Below the pieces are notes generated by a model that searched no databases, was not told the origin of the DNA, and worked only from the letters and a program-made list of their open reading frames with translations. From Oscillospiraceae bacterium (GTDB lineage: Bacteria; Bacillota; Clostridia; Oscillospirales; CAG-272): a DNA stretch of 8,824 nucleotides. Positions 1 through 6,573 of the stretch are shown piece by piece; position 1 is the first letter of the stretch, and the number at the start of each line of letters is the position of its first letter. A program made the position numbers and the translations under genes. Location of the stretch: positions 1 to 8,824 of the forward strand of contig SVQS01000076.1 of assembly GCA_015065205.1 (NCBI GenBank), given 5' to 3'.

Positions 1-1330
1 GGTAGCTGTGAAGATGAAATTCACCGGTTTTGACAAAATAGAAATCACGGTAATGCTGGCACTTGGGGCTGTTTGAGGACTGTTCCATCTTGATGATATT
101 TTCACCCGCCACAAGATTGACTTTAACACCGTACATATACGTGGTGAGTGTGTTGATATCGCGTAGAACACTGTAATTCAAACCGTCGTGTCCGTAAGAG
201 GTTTCAAAGGAATACTCGTATGCAGTACCGGCATTGACGGTATATTTGGTGCCGCGCTCTTGTGCATCCTTCATACGCAAATGGATAACCATTTCGTATT
301 CTCCCGTCTCGGGAACGGTTACACTGTAAAGAATGAACTGTGCGGGGCTTTGATTTTCGGTAATATACCAATGTTGAATCCCCTGTGCAAATGCAGTACT
401 GGTACGTGACTCCGGAAGGTAATCCCCTGCCGAAAGATGGATGCCGTTTTGGAAGGTATCGATCAGTTCGGGAGAGAAATTGTAGATATCGGTTTGGCCG
501 TCGCCATCTGCATCGTAAACAGAGGGGACGGGATACAGTGTAACGGGAGCATCTCCGCAGCCCGAGCAAATACCATTTTCGTAAACGTGCTTGCCTACGG
601 CAAAAATCACCGTTTTTTCGGTTTTTGTGCAAGTGGTACAGGTCGCAATTTTTTCACCGTTCTCAAAGCAGGTGGCTTCTTTTGTAACAACCGCTTCGCC
701 GTAAACGTGCTTACCCGTTGCGGGAATAGTGGTGTCCTGCGTATAACCGCATACAGAGCAAATCATAATCCCATATCCCATGTCAACGCAAGTAGGCGCC
801 TGCTTGACAGAAACCTCATTCCAATATCTGTGCGGTACGAATTCGTAAATGGGTTCTTTTTTTATCTCGCCGCAGGAACAGGTTGCAATCGCTTCGCCCT
901 CTATGGCACAAGTGGGCTCTCTGACAATTACACGCTCTTCAAAAACATGCTCATGCTGAGTTTCTTCGGGTGTCGTTTCCTCGGGGGTGGTTTCCTCGGG
1001 GGTTGTCTCTTCGGGAGTGGTTACTTCTGATGTAGTTACTTCCGGTGCGGTTACTTCCGGTGCGGTTACTTCCGGTGCGGTTACTTCCGGTGTGGTTACT
1101 TCCGGTGTGGTTACTTCCGGTGTGGTTACTTCCGGTGCGGTTACTTCGGGAGTGCTTACCTCAGGAGTGCTTACCTCAGGAGTGGTTTCTTCCGAGCTAA
1201 CCTCCGCCGGTAAACTATCCTCGGACGTTGTTACATCTGCTGTTGTCAGAAAGGAATTTTGAAACTCTCCTTGCAAGCAACTGCACAAAAGAACGGTAAG
1301 CAAAGCCATCAAAAGACACAATTTTCTCAT
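1..1330 (-). CDS. Secreted Cys-repeat protein with TPEVT spacer, probable lipoprotein (partial, C-terminus off left edge)
   Basis: The reading frame is open from an ATG at 1328-1330 to the left edge, giving 443 residues without a stop. An AAGGAG site lies 7 nt upstream of the ATG. Residues 1-18 are a short basic plus hydrophobic signal ending in L-C-S-C, a reasonable lipobox with Cys18 as the lipidation site. Residues about 48-124 are a Thr/Pro/Glu/Val pentapeptide spacer. Residues 126-260 hold three cysteine repeats of the form H-x4-5, then (A/P)TC, G, C-x-C or CxxC-G, ending in ATGKH or VGKH, followed by a short CSGCG unit. Residues 273-281 (DADGDGQTD) resemble an EF-hand or thrombospondin type 3 calcium loop. 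Residues 282-443 are beta-rich with a VNLVAGENIIKM segment, reminiscent of CBM6/35-like jelly rolls. The likely place is the outer cell surface, anchored to the membrane. A role in glycan binding is inference. The gene has its own promoter and diverges from the GTPase gene. I do not recognise a named family. Confidence 0.85.
   Translation of the reverse strand, partial: MRKLCLLMALLTVLLCSCLQGEFQNSFLTTADVTTSEDSLPAEVSSEETTPEVSTPEVSTPEVTAPEVTTPEVTTPEVTTPEVTAPEVTAPEVTAPEVTTSEVTTPEETTPEETTPEETTPEETQHEHVFEERVIVREPTCAIEGEAIATCSCGEIKKEPIYEFVPHRYWNEVSVKQAPTCVDMGYGIMICSVCGYTQDTTIPATGKHVYGEAVVTKEATCFENGEKIATCTTCTKTEKTVIFAVGKHVYENGICSGCGDAPVTLYPVPSVYDADGDGQTDIYNFSPELIDTFQNGIHLSAGDYLPESRTSTAFAQGIQHWYITENQSPAQFILYSVTVPETGEYEMVIHLRMKDAQERGTKYTVNAGTAYEYSFETSYGHDGLNYSVLRDINTLTTYMYGVKVNLVAGENIIKMEQSSNSPKCQHYRDFYFVKTGEFHLHSY
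958..1200 (-). repeat. 15-bp in-frame tandem repeat encoding the TPEVT spacer
   Basis: About 15 units of 15 bp run from 961 to 1185, with a degenerate 16th to 1200. On the plus strand the core unit reads ttacttccggtgcgg or ttacttccggtgtgg. Three consecutive units are identical (1036-1080) and three more are identical in the next block. Each unit encodes a pentapeptide such as TPEVT, APEVT or TPEET on the minus strand. The outer units are more diverged than the central ones, as expected for an array that expands and contracts by slippage or recombination. Because the unit is 15 bp, changes in copy number keep the reading frame and only alter the length of the stalk between the anchor and the cysteine repeats. 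Confidence 0.93.
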
Positions 1331-1337
1331 AACATTT

Positions 1338-1343
1338 CTCCTT
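1338..1343 (-). promoter_or_regulatory. Ribosome binding site of the secreted Cys-repeat protein
   Basis: The minus strand reads AAGGAG, 7 nt before the ATG at 1328-1330. This fixes the start directly ahead of the signal sequence. Confidence 0.85.
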
Positions 1344-1384
1344 TCAAAATTCAAAATGCGGAAATCTTTATCATCTGTAATCTT

Positions 1385-1413
1385 ATTATATCATTTTCCC
1401 TGTCACTTTTCAA
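1385..1413 (-). promoter_or_regulatory. Sigma-A promoter of the secreted Cys-repeat protein
   Basis: On the minus strand a -35 box TTGAAA (1408-1413) is followed by a 17-bp spacer and a consensus -10 box TATAAT (1385-1390). The -10 box is extended by TGA. Transcription would start near 1378, giving a leader of roughly 48 nt before the ATG. The promoter is divergent from the one serving the GTPase gene, with about 40 bp between the two -35 boxes. Confidence 0.8.
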
Positions 1414-1453
1414 TATCTGCACTTAAATTATTTTCATCTGCGCATAAAAGATG

Positions 1454-1482
1454 TTGAATTTCGTGTACCGACGTGATATAAT
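1454..1482 (+). promoter_or_regulatory. Sigma-A promoter of the TetM-like GTPase-NYN gene
   Basis: The -35 box TTGAAT (1454-1459), a 17-bp spacer and the -10 box TATAAT (1477-1482), extended by TGA, form a near-consensus housekeeping promoter. Transcription would start near 1489, leaving only about 24 nt before the start codon. There is no room for the long leader-peptide attenuator known upstream of tet(M), so the gene looks constitutively transcribed. Confidence 0.82.
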
Positions 1483-1500
1483 AAGATCAACAATGACAGA

Positions 1501-1506
1501 AAGGAG
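1501..1506 (+). promoter_or_regulatory. Ribosome binding site that decides the GTG start
   Basis: AAGGAG lies 6 nt ahead of the GTG at 1513. An ATG at 1511 overlaps it but is followed at once by TGA, so the GTG is the usable start. Confidence 0.85.
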
Positions 1507-1512
1507 CTCGAT

Positions 1513-4092
1513 GTGAAAAGAAAACTCACCATAGGCATTTTGGCACACGTTGACGCGGGTAAAACGACACTCTCGGAAGCAATGCTGTATTTATGTGGTA
1601 AAATTCGCTCGATCGGTCGTGTTGACCACCGCAATACCTATCTTGACACCAATACCGTAGAGCGCGAGCGCGGTATTACCATTTTTTCAAAACAAGCGCG
1701 TTTTTCCACACCGGTGTGCGATTTTATTCTTTTGGACACCCCGGGACACGTGGATTTTTCAGCCGAAGCCGAACGCACACTGGGGCTCCTTGATTACGCT
1801 ATTTTGGTAGTAAGTGCCGCCGACGGTGTACAAAATCACACCCGCACGCTCTGGCAGCTTTTGGAATACTACAACGTCCCCACCTTTCTTTTCGTCAACA
1901 AAACAGATATCTCCATCAAGCTCGCAGAAGAAATAGAAGAAGAGCTCGCACGCACCCTCTCTCCACGTTGCGTGGCCTTTCATGAGGCGCAAAATGACTC
2001 CGAGAGAGAAGAAAAGCTGGCTATGGCAGACGAGGAATTTTTGGAAGCCTTTTCGGCAGGGGAAGCGATTACCGACGAAGAAATTGCCGTGGCTGTTGCC
2101 GAGCGTAGACTCTTTCCCACCCTGTTTGGTTCAGCCTTGCGTTTGACGGGGATTGAACATTTGCTGAACACACTTGACCGATTCACCCTTCCGCCACTCT
2201 ATAAAAACGACGAATTTGGCGCACGTGTATATAAAATCGCACGCGATGGCAACACGCGCCTAACTTATCTCAAAATAACGGGCGGAACCCTCTCTGCACG
2301 TGATGAGATCCCCTATTTGAGTGCAGACGGTCAAAAAAAGCGCGAAAAGGTCAATCAGCTAAGACTGTATTCGGGCGAAAAATTCGAGCAGGTCGAGCAC
2401 GCCGAGGTTGGCGAAATTTGTGCCGTGGTCGGGCTTTCCGCTACTTTTATCGGGCAGGGATTGGGCTTTGAAAGTGATGCAGGGCGCCCTGTGCTCGAGC
2501 CCGTTCTCTCTTATCGCATCGCTCTCCCCGATGGGTGCGATCCAATGCTTTACTTCCCTCGCCTGAAAGAATTAGAGGAAGAAGAGCCCTCTTTGCATTT
2601 GTATTGGAATAGCGAGCTTGGGCAAATTGAAGCAAGACTGATGGGCGAGGTACAAATCGACCTTTTGCGCCGTCTCATCTTTGATCGCTTTGGCGTTGAA
2701 TGTGAACTCGATGCCGGCAAAATTCTTTATAAAGAAAAACCCGCCGCACGGTCACTCGGTATTGGTCACTTTGAACCCCTGCGACATTATGCCGAGGTAC
2801 AGCTGCTCATCGAGCCGCGCCCTCTGGGCTCGGGGCTTTCCTTTGATGTGCATCTGCCGCCAAACACACTTGATTTGAATTGGCAACGCTTAATTTTATT
2901 TAACCTTTATGAAAAGATCCATCGCGGAACACTTATCGGTGCTATGCTGACCGATGCAAAAATCACGCTTGTTGCGGCACGTGCACACCTAAAGCACACA
3001 GAAGGTGGCGATTTTAGGGAAGCGACTCTGCGTGCCGTGCGTCAAGGACTCATGCAATCGGGATGCGTTTTACTCGAACCGTATTACAAATTCCGCATCG
3101 AGCTCCCCTCTCCCTTTGTTGGGCGCGCGATGTCAGATCTGCAAATGCGTGCCGCCACCTTTGAGGTCGAGAGTGCCGTTGGCGACAGAACCGTAATTGT
3201 CGGTCGTGCTCCCGTTGCTACACTGCACGATTATCCCCGAGAGCTCATCTCCTACACACGCGGCGAAGGGCATATTTCCTGCACGCCCGACGGTTACGAG
3301 CCCTGCCATAATCAAGAAGAAGTGGTTGCTGCCGCCAATTATGACCCTACAGCCGACCTTGAAAACACGCCGCATTCCGTCTTTTGTGAGCACGGAGCAG
3401 GTGTCATTGTCCCTTGGAACGAGATTGAGGCATGGAAGCATCTTGACGCCAATGTTTCCTTGACAGAAACCGCTGTGAATATCCTACCCGCTCCTCGCAA
3501 GCTGGCGAACAAATATCAGTTGAGCGACGACGAAATAGAAGCCTTGATGCTGCGCTCCTTTGGACCCATCCGCCGCCGTCAGTATGGCGAAAAACGCATC
3601 AATGCCGCCAAAGAAGAGAAAAAACGCGCACATAGAAAAGCCGTTCCGCAACAGCATATGACTATTGTAGATGGCTATAACGTGATTTGGGCGTGGAACT
3701 CCCTGCGCGAGATTGCAGAGTTCAGTTTGGAAAAAGCACGCGAAACGCTGATGGACATTTTGAGCAACTATGTAGCCTTTACCAAAACCGAATTGACACT
3801 CGTGTTTGATGCCTACCTTGTTCCGGACGGAGCCGGCTCGGAATTTTTGCACGATGGCTACCGCATCGTCTATACCAAGGAAAATCAGACCGCCGATGCT
3901 TATATTGAAAAAATGATGCACGAGTTGGGTCCCAACTACAACATCCGTATGGTTTCGGGCGATAAGCTCTTGCAGTTTTCTGCGGTTCACTCGGGTATCT
4001 TGCGCGTTACCGCTGCCGAATTTGAAGCAGAGGTCACCGCCGTAGGCGAGGAAATTAACGACTTTATCAAAAAGCTTTCACAAAAGCAATAA
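1513..4092 (+). CDS. TetM-like (EF-G superfamily) translational GTPase with C-terminal NYN/YacP-type RNase domain
   Basis: This 859-residue protein, starting at GTG, is a ribosome-directed GTPase of the TetM/TetO/EF-G superfamily. TetM-type proteins have about 640 residues; the excess is a C-terminal nuclease-like domain. GTPase motifs seen: P-loop AHVDAGKT (11-18), switch I RERGIT with Thr56, DTPGH (75-79), NKTD (129-132) and GSA (206-208). Domain II is about 232-320, III about 335-410, IV about 415-535 (with LLEPYYKF) and V about 535-605. A basic linker (about 685-712) leads to a NYN domain of the YacP/Rae1 type: VDGYN (719-723), VFDA (764-767), TKENQTAD (788-795) and SGD (815-817), the expected acidic active-site set. 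B. subtilis Rae1 is known to cut mRNA in the ribosomal A site, where TetM also binds. The domain IV loop reads HTEGGD (495-500) and lacks the SPVSTPADF-type loop that displaces tetracycline in TetM. I infer ribosome rescue or quality control rather than classic tetracycline resistance. The gene is monocistronic. Confidence 0.93.
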   Translation: MKRKLTIGILAHVDAGKTTLSEAMLYLCGKIRSIGRVDHRNTYLDTNTVERERGITIFSKQARFSTPVCDFILLDTPGHVDFSAEAERTLGLLDYAILVVSAADGVQNHTRTLWQLLEYYNVPTFLFVNKTDISIKLAEEIEEELARTLSPRCVAFHEAQNDSEREEKLAMADEEFLEAFSAGEAITDEEIAVAVAERRLFPTLFGSALRLTGIEHLLNTLDRFTLPPLYKNDEFGARVYKIARDGNTRLTYLKITGGTLSARDEIPYLSADGQKKREKVNQLRLYSGEKFEQVEHAEVGEICAVVGLSATFIGQGLGFESDAGRPVLEPVLSYRIALPDGCDPMLYFPRLKELEEEEPSLHLYWNSELGQIEARLMGEVQIDLLRRLIFDRFGVECELDAGKILYKEKPAARSLGIGHFEPLRHYAEVQLLIEPRPLGSGLSFDVHLPPNTLDLNWQRLILFNLYEKIHRGTLIGAMLTDAKITLVAARAHLKHTEGGDFREATLRAVRQGLMQSGCVLLEPYYKFRIELPSPFVGRAMSDLQMRAATFEVESAVGDRTVIVGRAPVATLHDYPRELISYTRGEGHISCTPDGYEPCHNQEEVVAAANYDPTADLENTPHSVFCEHGAGVIVPWNEIEAWKHLDANVSLTETAVNILPAPRKLANKYQLSDDEIEALMLRSFGPIRRRQYGEKRINAAKEEKKRAHRKAVPQQHMTIVDGYNVIWAWNSLREIAEFSLEKARETLMDILSNYVAFTKTELTLVFDAYLVPDGAGSEFLHDGYRIVYTKENQTADAYIEKMMHELGPNYNIRMVSGDKLLQFSAVHSGILRVTAAEFEAEVTAVGEEINDFIKKLSQKQ

Positions 4093-4102
4093 AGCAAGCA
4101 AA

Positions 4103-4139
4103 ATGCACCCCGTATGCAAGAAACGCATACGGGGTGCAT
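4103..4139. terminator. Bidirectional hairpin terminator between convergent genes
   Basis: A perfect 15-bp inverted repeat (4103-4117 and 4125-4139) encloses a 7-nt loop. It lies 11 nt after the TAA of the GTPase gene and 8 nt from the end of the convergent LRR gene. Plus-strand transcripts run into T-rich sequence (4146-4158) after a gap of a few bases. Minus-strand transcripts meet TTTGCTTGCTTT. Neither U-tract is ideal, but the stem is strong and the convergent position fits shared termination. Confidence 0.8.
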
Positions 4140-4147
4140 AACTCATT

Positions 4148-5833
4148 TTAACTTTTTTTGCAAACGATCTTTACTTCCTCTGCATATTTGTTCCAATCTT
4201 GCTCTTTTTCAACGGCATCCCATTGTTCCTGTGTGCCATCGAAAATAATTTGTTTCAAACGTCCGTTATATGAAATAGCACGTTCTCCAATATATTTTAT
4301 ACTGTCGGGAAGTGTAATGGACTCAAGAATGCCGGGCGTTTGAAACGTCCAGCGGGCAATTCCAACCGTACCTTCGCGTAAAACGACGTCGGTAACTCCG
4401 TGTTGAAACTCAACCGCCCAATTATCAACATAGGATACGTTGTTTTCTACTTGAAGCAATTTTTCACAACCGTAAAAAGCCCTTGATTCGATATACTTTA
4501 CGCTATCGGGGATATTCAGTTCGGTCAACCGAACGCAACCGTAGAAGGTAGAGTGCTCAATTCCAACAAGTCCTTCGGGCAAGGTAAGATGCGTTAAGGA
4601 ATAGCAATCCAAAAATGCATCTGCACCTATTTGAGTAACGCCCTGCGGAATATGAATATCTGTGAGTGCATAACAACGGGAAAAGGCATTTGCACCGATG
4701 CTTGTAACGCTATTTGGAATACGAATGCTTACAAGACGCTGACAGTATGCAAACGTGCTGTATCCGATGCTATCGATCCCATCCGGCAAAACCATACTTG
4801 TAAGTAAACCGCATTGCTCAAACGCACCGTCTCCAATACTCGTAACAGTTTCGGGAATATCGATACTCTTAAGAGAAGAACAACGAGAAAATGCATAGTC
4901 ACCAATACCTGTAATTTTCGGGGGGAGTGTGACCTCCTTCAAATAGGGGTCGCTTGCAAACAGACTCTCGGGTATCTCCTCCACTGCGTCAGACAACACA
5001 ACCTTTTCCAAATAGAAAATATCAGAAAATGCGCCCCGACCGATTTTGGTAACACTTTGCGGTACGATAATCTCCTTTAAAAGACGGCAGTAAGAAAAAG
5101 CTTGAGCACCGATTTCCGTTAATCCCTCCGGGAGCGTGATGCTTTCAAGAGACCTACACTCATTCAATGCTCGCTCATCAATCAGCGTAATGGTTTCGGG
5201 GAAAATGATACTTTTGATTTGGTCGCAACCACTAAAAGCATTTTTGCCAATGGCTGTAACGTGATAACCGCAGAAGTTTTCGGGAATAATGATCTCTGTA
5301 TCGGTGCAGTTACCAATACCCGCAACCGCAAAGGTTTTTTCGTCGGGATTGATTGCATAGGCAAGCCCCAACGAACCTGTGGCGGGAATTAATTCCTCGT
5401 TAAGTTTTGCACCGCAACGCTCACAAAATTGACATTTGAGACCGGGCTCCCTTTCATTTGGGTCGTCGGGTGTAGGAATCTTGATAGTAGGCTCCTTTTC
5501 CACAACCCACTCACCTGCAAAATGCGATAGGACTGCTGTGTATCGAATTTCCTTTTCTCCGCAAACACAAACTCGCGTTTCTTCGCCTTTTGCAGAACAA
5601 GAGGCGTTCTTTGTTGTTTGCCATTCGCCAAAAACGTGTATGTGTGGAAAAAGCGAACCGGAGCCATTCGGCAAGAACAAAAATACTGCCGCAACAACAA
5701 GACAAAGGCAAGCTGCAAGAGTTCCCCACTTGACCCATAGACGTGATGTATAAGACTTTTCCGTTGGAGCAGCATCAAGAATCAACCGTGGGTCAATATC
5801 GCGTATCGCTTTAAAAATCTTTTTGCCGTTCAT
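4148..5833 (-). CDS. Single-pass membrane protein with Cys repeats and BspA-type leucine-rich repeats, candidate partner of the ECF sigma factor
   Basis: The protein has 561 residues. Residues 1-37 are a short cytoplasmic segment (FKAIRDIDPRLILDAAP, then KW). Residues 38-54 are one hydrophobic membrane span, so most of the protein is outside. Residues 64-151 carry Cys repeats of the type also seen in the secreted protein at the left edge (HVFGEW, CVCG, CQFCERCG, ending IPATG). From about 180 to 535 run about 15 repeats of 23 residues with the pattern LP-x2-(V/I)T-x-IG-x2-AF-x2-C-x2-L, the LRR_5/BspA type. A typical cap follows, with GTQEQW. The start is 3 nt after the sigma gene stop. Its AAGGAGG (5845-5851) lies inside the end of the sigma gene, 11 nt from the ATG, which suggests translational coupling. 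Its position after an ECF sigma gene and its membrane topology suggest an anti-sigma factor or sensor. I see no zinc anti-sigma HxxxCxxC motif in the short cytoplasmic part, so this role is inference. Binding of proteins or glycans by the LRR part is also inference. Confidence 0.9.
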   Translation of the reverse strand: MNGKKIFKAIRDIDPRLILDAAPTEKSYTSRLWVKWGTLAACLCLVVAAVFLFLPNGSGSLFPHIHVFGEWQTTKNASCSAKGEETRVCVCGEKEIRYTAVLSHFAGEWVVEKEPTIKIPTPDDPNEREPGLKCQFCERCGAKLNEELIPATGSLGLAYAINPDEKTFAVAGIGNCTDTEIIIPENFCGYHVTAIGKNAFSGCDQIKSIIFPETITLIDERALNECRSLESITLPEGLTEIGAQAFSYCRLLKEIIVPQSVTKIGRGAFSDIFYLEKVVLSDAVEEIPESLFASDPYLKEVTLPPKITGIGDYAFSRCSSLKSIDIPETVTSIGDGAFEQCGLLTSMVLPDGIDSIGYSTFAYCQRLVSIRIPNSVTSIGANAFSRCYALTDIHIPQGVTQIGADAFLDCYSLTHLTLPEGLVGIEHSTFYGCVRLTELNIPDSVKYIESRAFYGCEKLLQVENNVSYVDNWAVEFQHGVTDVVLREGTVGIARWTFQTPGILESITLPDSIKYIGERAISYNGRLKQIIFDGTQEQWDAVEKEQDWNKYAEEVKIVCKKS

Positions 5834-5836
5834 TGT

Positions 5837-6391
5837 TCAAAGGCCCTCCTTCTCTAAAAAATCCTTTAACTTTTGTCGCGTGCGGAACATTAACATTGCC
5901 ACAGCATTTTCTTTCATTCCGTAGTCTTTTGCAATGTCCGCCAAAGACGAAGCGTACCAATATCTGCGCACAAAAATTTTTCGGGTTCTTTTAGGCAACG
6001 ACCAAATAAATTTGTTCAAAGCATCACGCAGGGCGAGGTTGTCTCCTATATCCACACTCTCATCCTCGTCTGCAATGCATTCATCCAGCTCGTGATAGAT
6101 CAGCGGCAGGTTGCCTCCGCCGCGTTTTTCCGCTGTTTTTTCTTCGTACCGATTGAGTGCCAGCTGATTGCTGATCATACCAACGTATGCCTTGAGCGGA
6201 TCGGGACGGTTGGGCGGAACGGTATTCCATGTTTTGAGATACGTATCGTTAACGATTTCTTCAGCATCTTCATCATTGGAAAGAATTTGGTAGGCGATAT
6301 AATGGCAATATCGCCCATATTTTTTATCCGTTTCCGCAATAGCAGTCTCGGAGCGTGCCCAATACAGGTCTACGATGTGGTTGTCTTCCAT
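5837..6391 (-). CDS. ECF-type RNA polymerase sigma factor (sigma-70 family)
   Basis: The protein has 184 residues, normal for ECF sigma factors. Sigma region 2 spans about 22-85, with the core-binding and -10 recognition helices around DEDAEEIVNDTYLKTWN (40-56). A linker rich in acidic residues (about 101-118) follows. Region 4 spans about 122-178, with SLPKRTRKIFVRRYW and a helix-turn-helix (SLADIAKDYGMKENAVAML) for -35 recognition. I chose the ATG at 6391, because AAGGAG lies 7 nt upstream (6399-6404). A longer frame from 6466 would add 25 residues of basic, non-homologous sequence and has no evident ribosome binding site. The gene is transcribed from its own sigma-A promoter and is the first of two genes. 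The second encodes a membrane LRR protein, as is common for ECF sigma factors paired with a membrane regulator. What promoters it reads is unknown; no second copy of an unusual promoter was recognised in the window. Confidence 0.93.
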   Translation of the reverse strand: MEDNHIVDLYWARSETAIAETDKKYGRYCHYIAYQILSNDEDAEEIVNDTYLKTWNTVPPNRPDPLKAYVGMISNQLALNRYEEKTAEKRGGGNLPLIYHELDECIADEDESVDIGDNLALRDALNKFIWSLPKRTRKIFVRRYWYASSLADIAKDYGMKENAVAMLMFRTRQKLKDFLEKEGL

Positions 6392-6398
6392 AGTCTGT

Positions 6399-6404
6399 CT
6401 CCTT
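6399..6404 (-). promoter_or_regulatory. Ribosome binding site that decides the sigma factor start
   Basis: The minus strand reads AAGGAG, 7 nt before the ATG at 6389-6391. This supports the 184-residue form over the longer frame that begins at 6466. Confidence 0.85.
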
Positions 6405-6497
6405 CGTTTTTGGTTTGGTAATTTTCTCCTCAACAATCTAAACAGAAAAAAGCAAGGATATATCACGCATCTTTTGTTTTTTTGCTTAACAATATTG

Positions 6498-6526
6498 ATT
6501 ATATCATACTTTTTGCGGATTGTCTA
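6498..6526 (-). promoter_or_regulatory. Sigma-A promoter of the ECF sigma factor/LRR operon
   Basis: On the minus strand a -35 box TAGACA (6521-6526), a 17-bp spacer and a -10 box TATAAT (6498-6503), extended by TGA, match the housekeeping consensus. Transcription would begin near 6490, giving a leader of about 100 nt. The -35 box is only a few bases beyond the terminator hairpin of the upstream PTS operon. An ECF-type autoregulatory promoter was not evident. Confidence 0.78.
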
Positions 6527-6532
6527 CAAATA

Positions 6533-6565
6533 ACGGACAAATGCCATTCAAAGGCATTTGTCCGT
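6533..6565 (-). terminator. Hairpin terminator of the PTS operon
   Basis: A perfect 13-bp inverted repeat (6533-6545 and 6553-6565) has a 7-nt loop and starts 8 nt after the EIICB stop codon. In the direction of transcription the stem is followed by TATTTGTAG, a weak U-tract, so termination may be incomplete. No gene on the plus strand ends here. Confidence 0.7.
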
Positions 6566-6573
6566 AAAAAAGA

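Noticed and set aside
437..1030. Plus-strand frame of 197 residues with a Gly-rich end
   Set aside because: It is a shadow of the long minus-strand gene; the minus frame has clear repeats and domain structure.
961..1200. CRISPR-like array
   Set aside because: Units are 15 bp, directly adjacent with no spacers, and are in-frame coding repeats.
987..1262. Plus-strand frame encoding a VTSG-type repeat protein
   Set aside because: It is the antisense of the 15-bp array in the secreted protein gene. It has no ribosome binding site, and the minus frame has the signal sequence, ribosome binding site and promoter.
1489..1512. tet(M)-style leader peptide attenuator ahead of the GTPase
   Set aside because: The predicted leader is only about 24 nt long, with no hairpin or leader frame.
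1511..1516. ATG at 1511 as start of the GTPase gene
   Set aside because: It is followed immediately by TGA. The overlapping GTG at 1513 opens the real frame.
3484..3990. Minus-strand frame of 168 residues inside the NYN end of the GTPase gene
   Set aside because: The plus frame carries conserved NYN motifs through this stretch; the minus frame has no recognisable family features.
6392..6466. N-terminal extension of the sigma factor to 6466
   Set aside because: The added residues are not sigma-like and no ribosome binding site precedes them; AAGGAG sits before the ATG at 6391.
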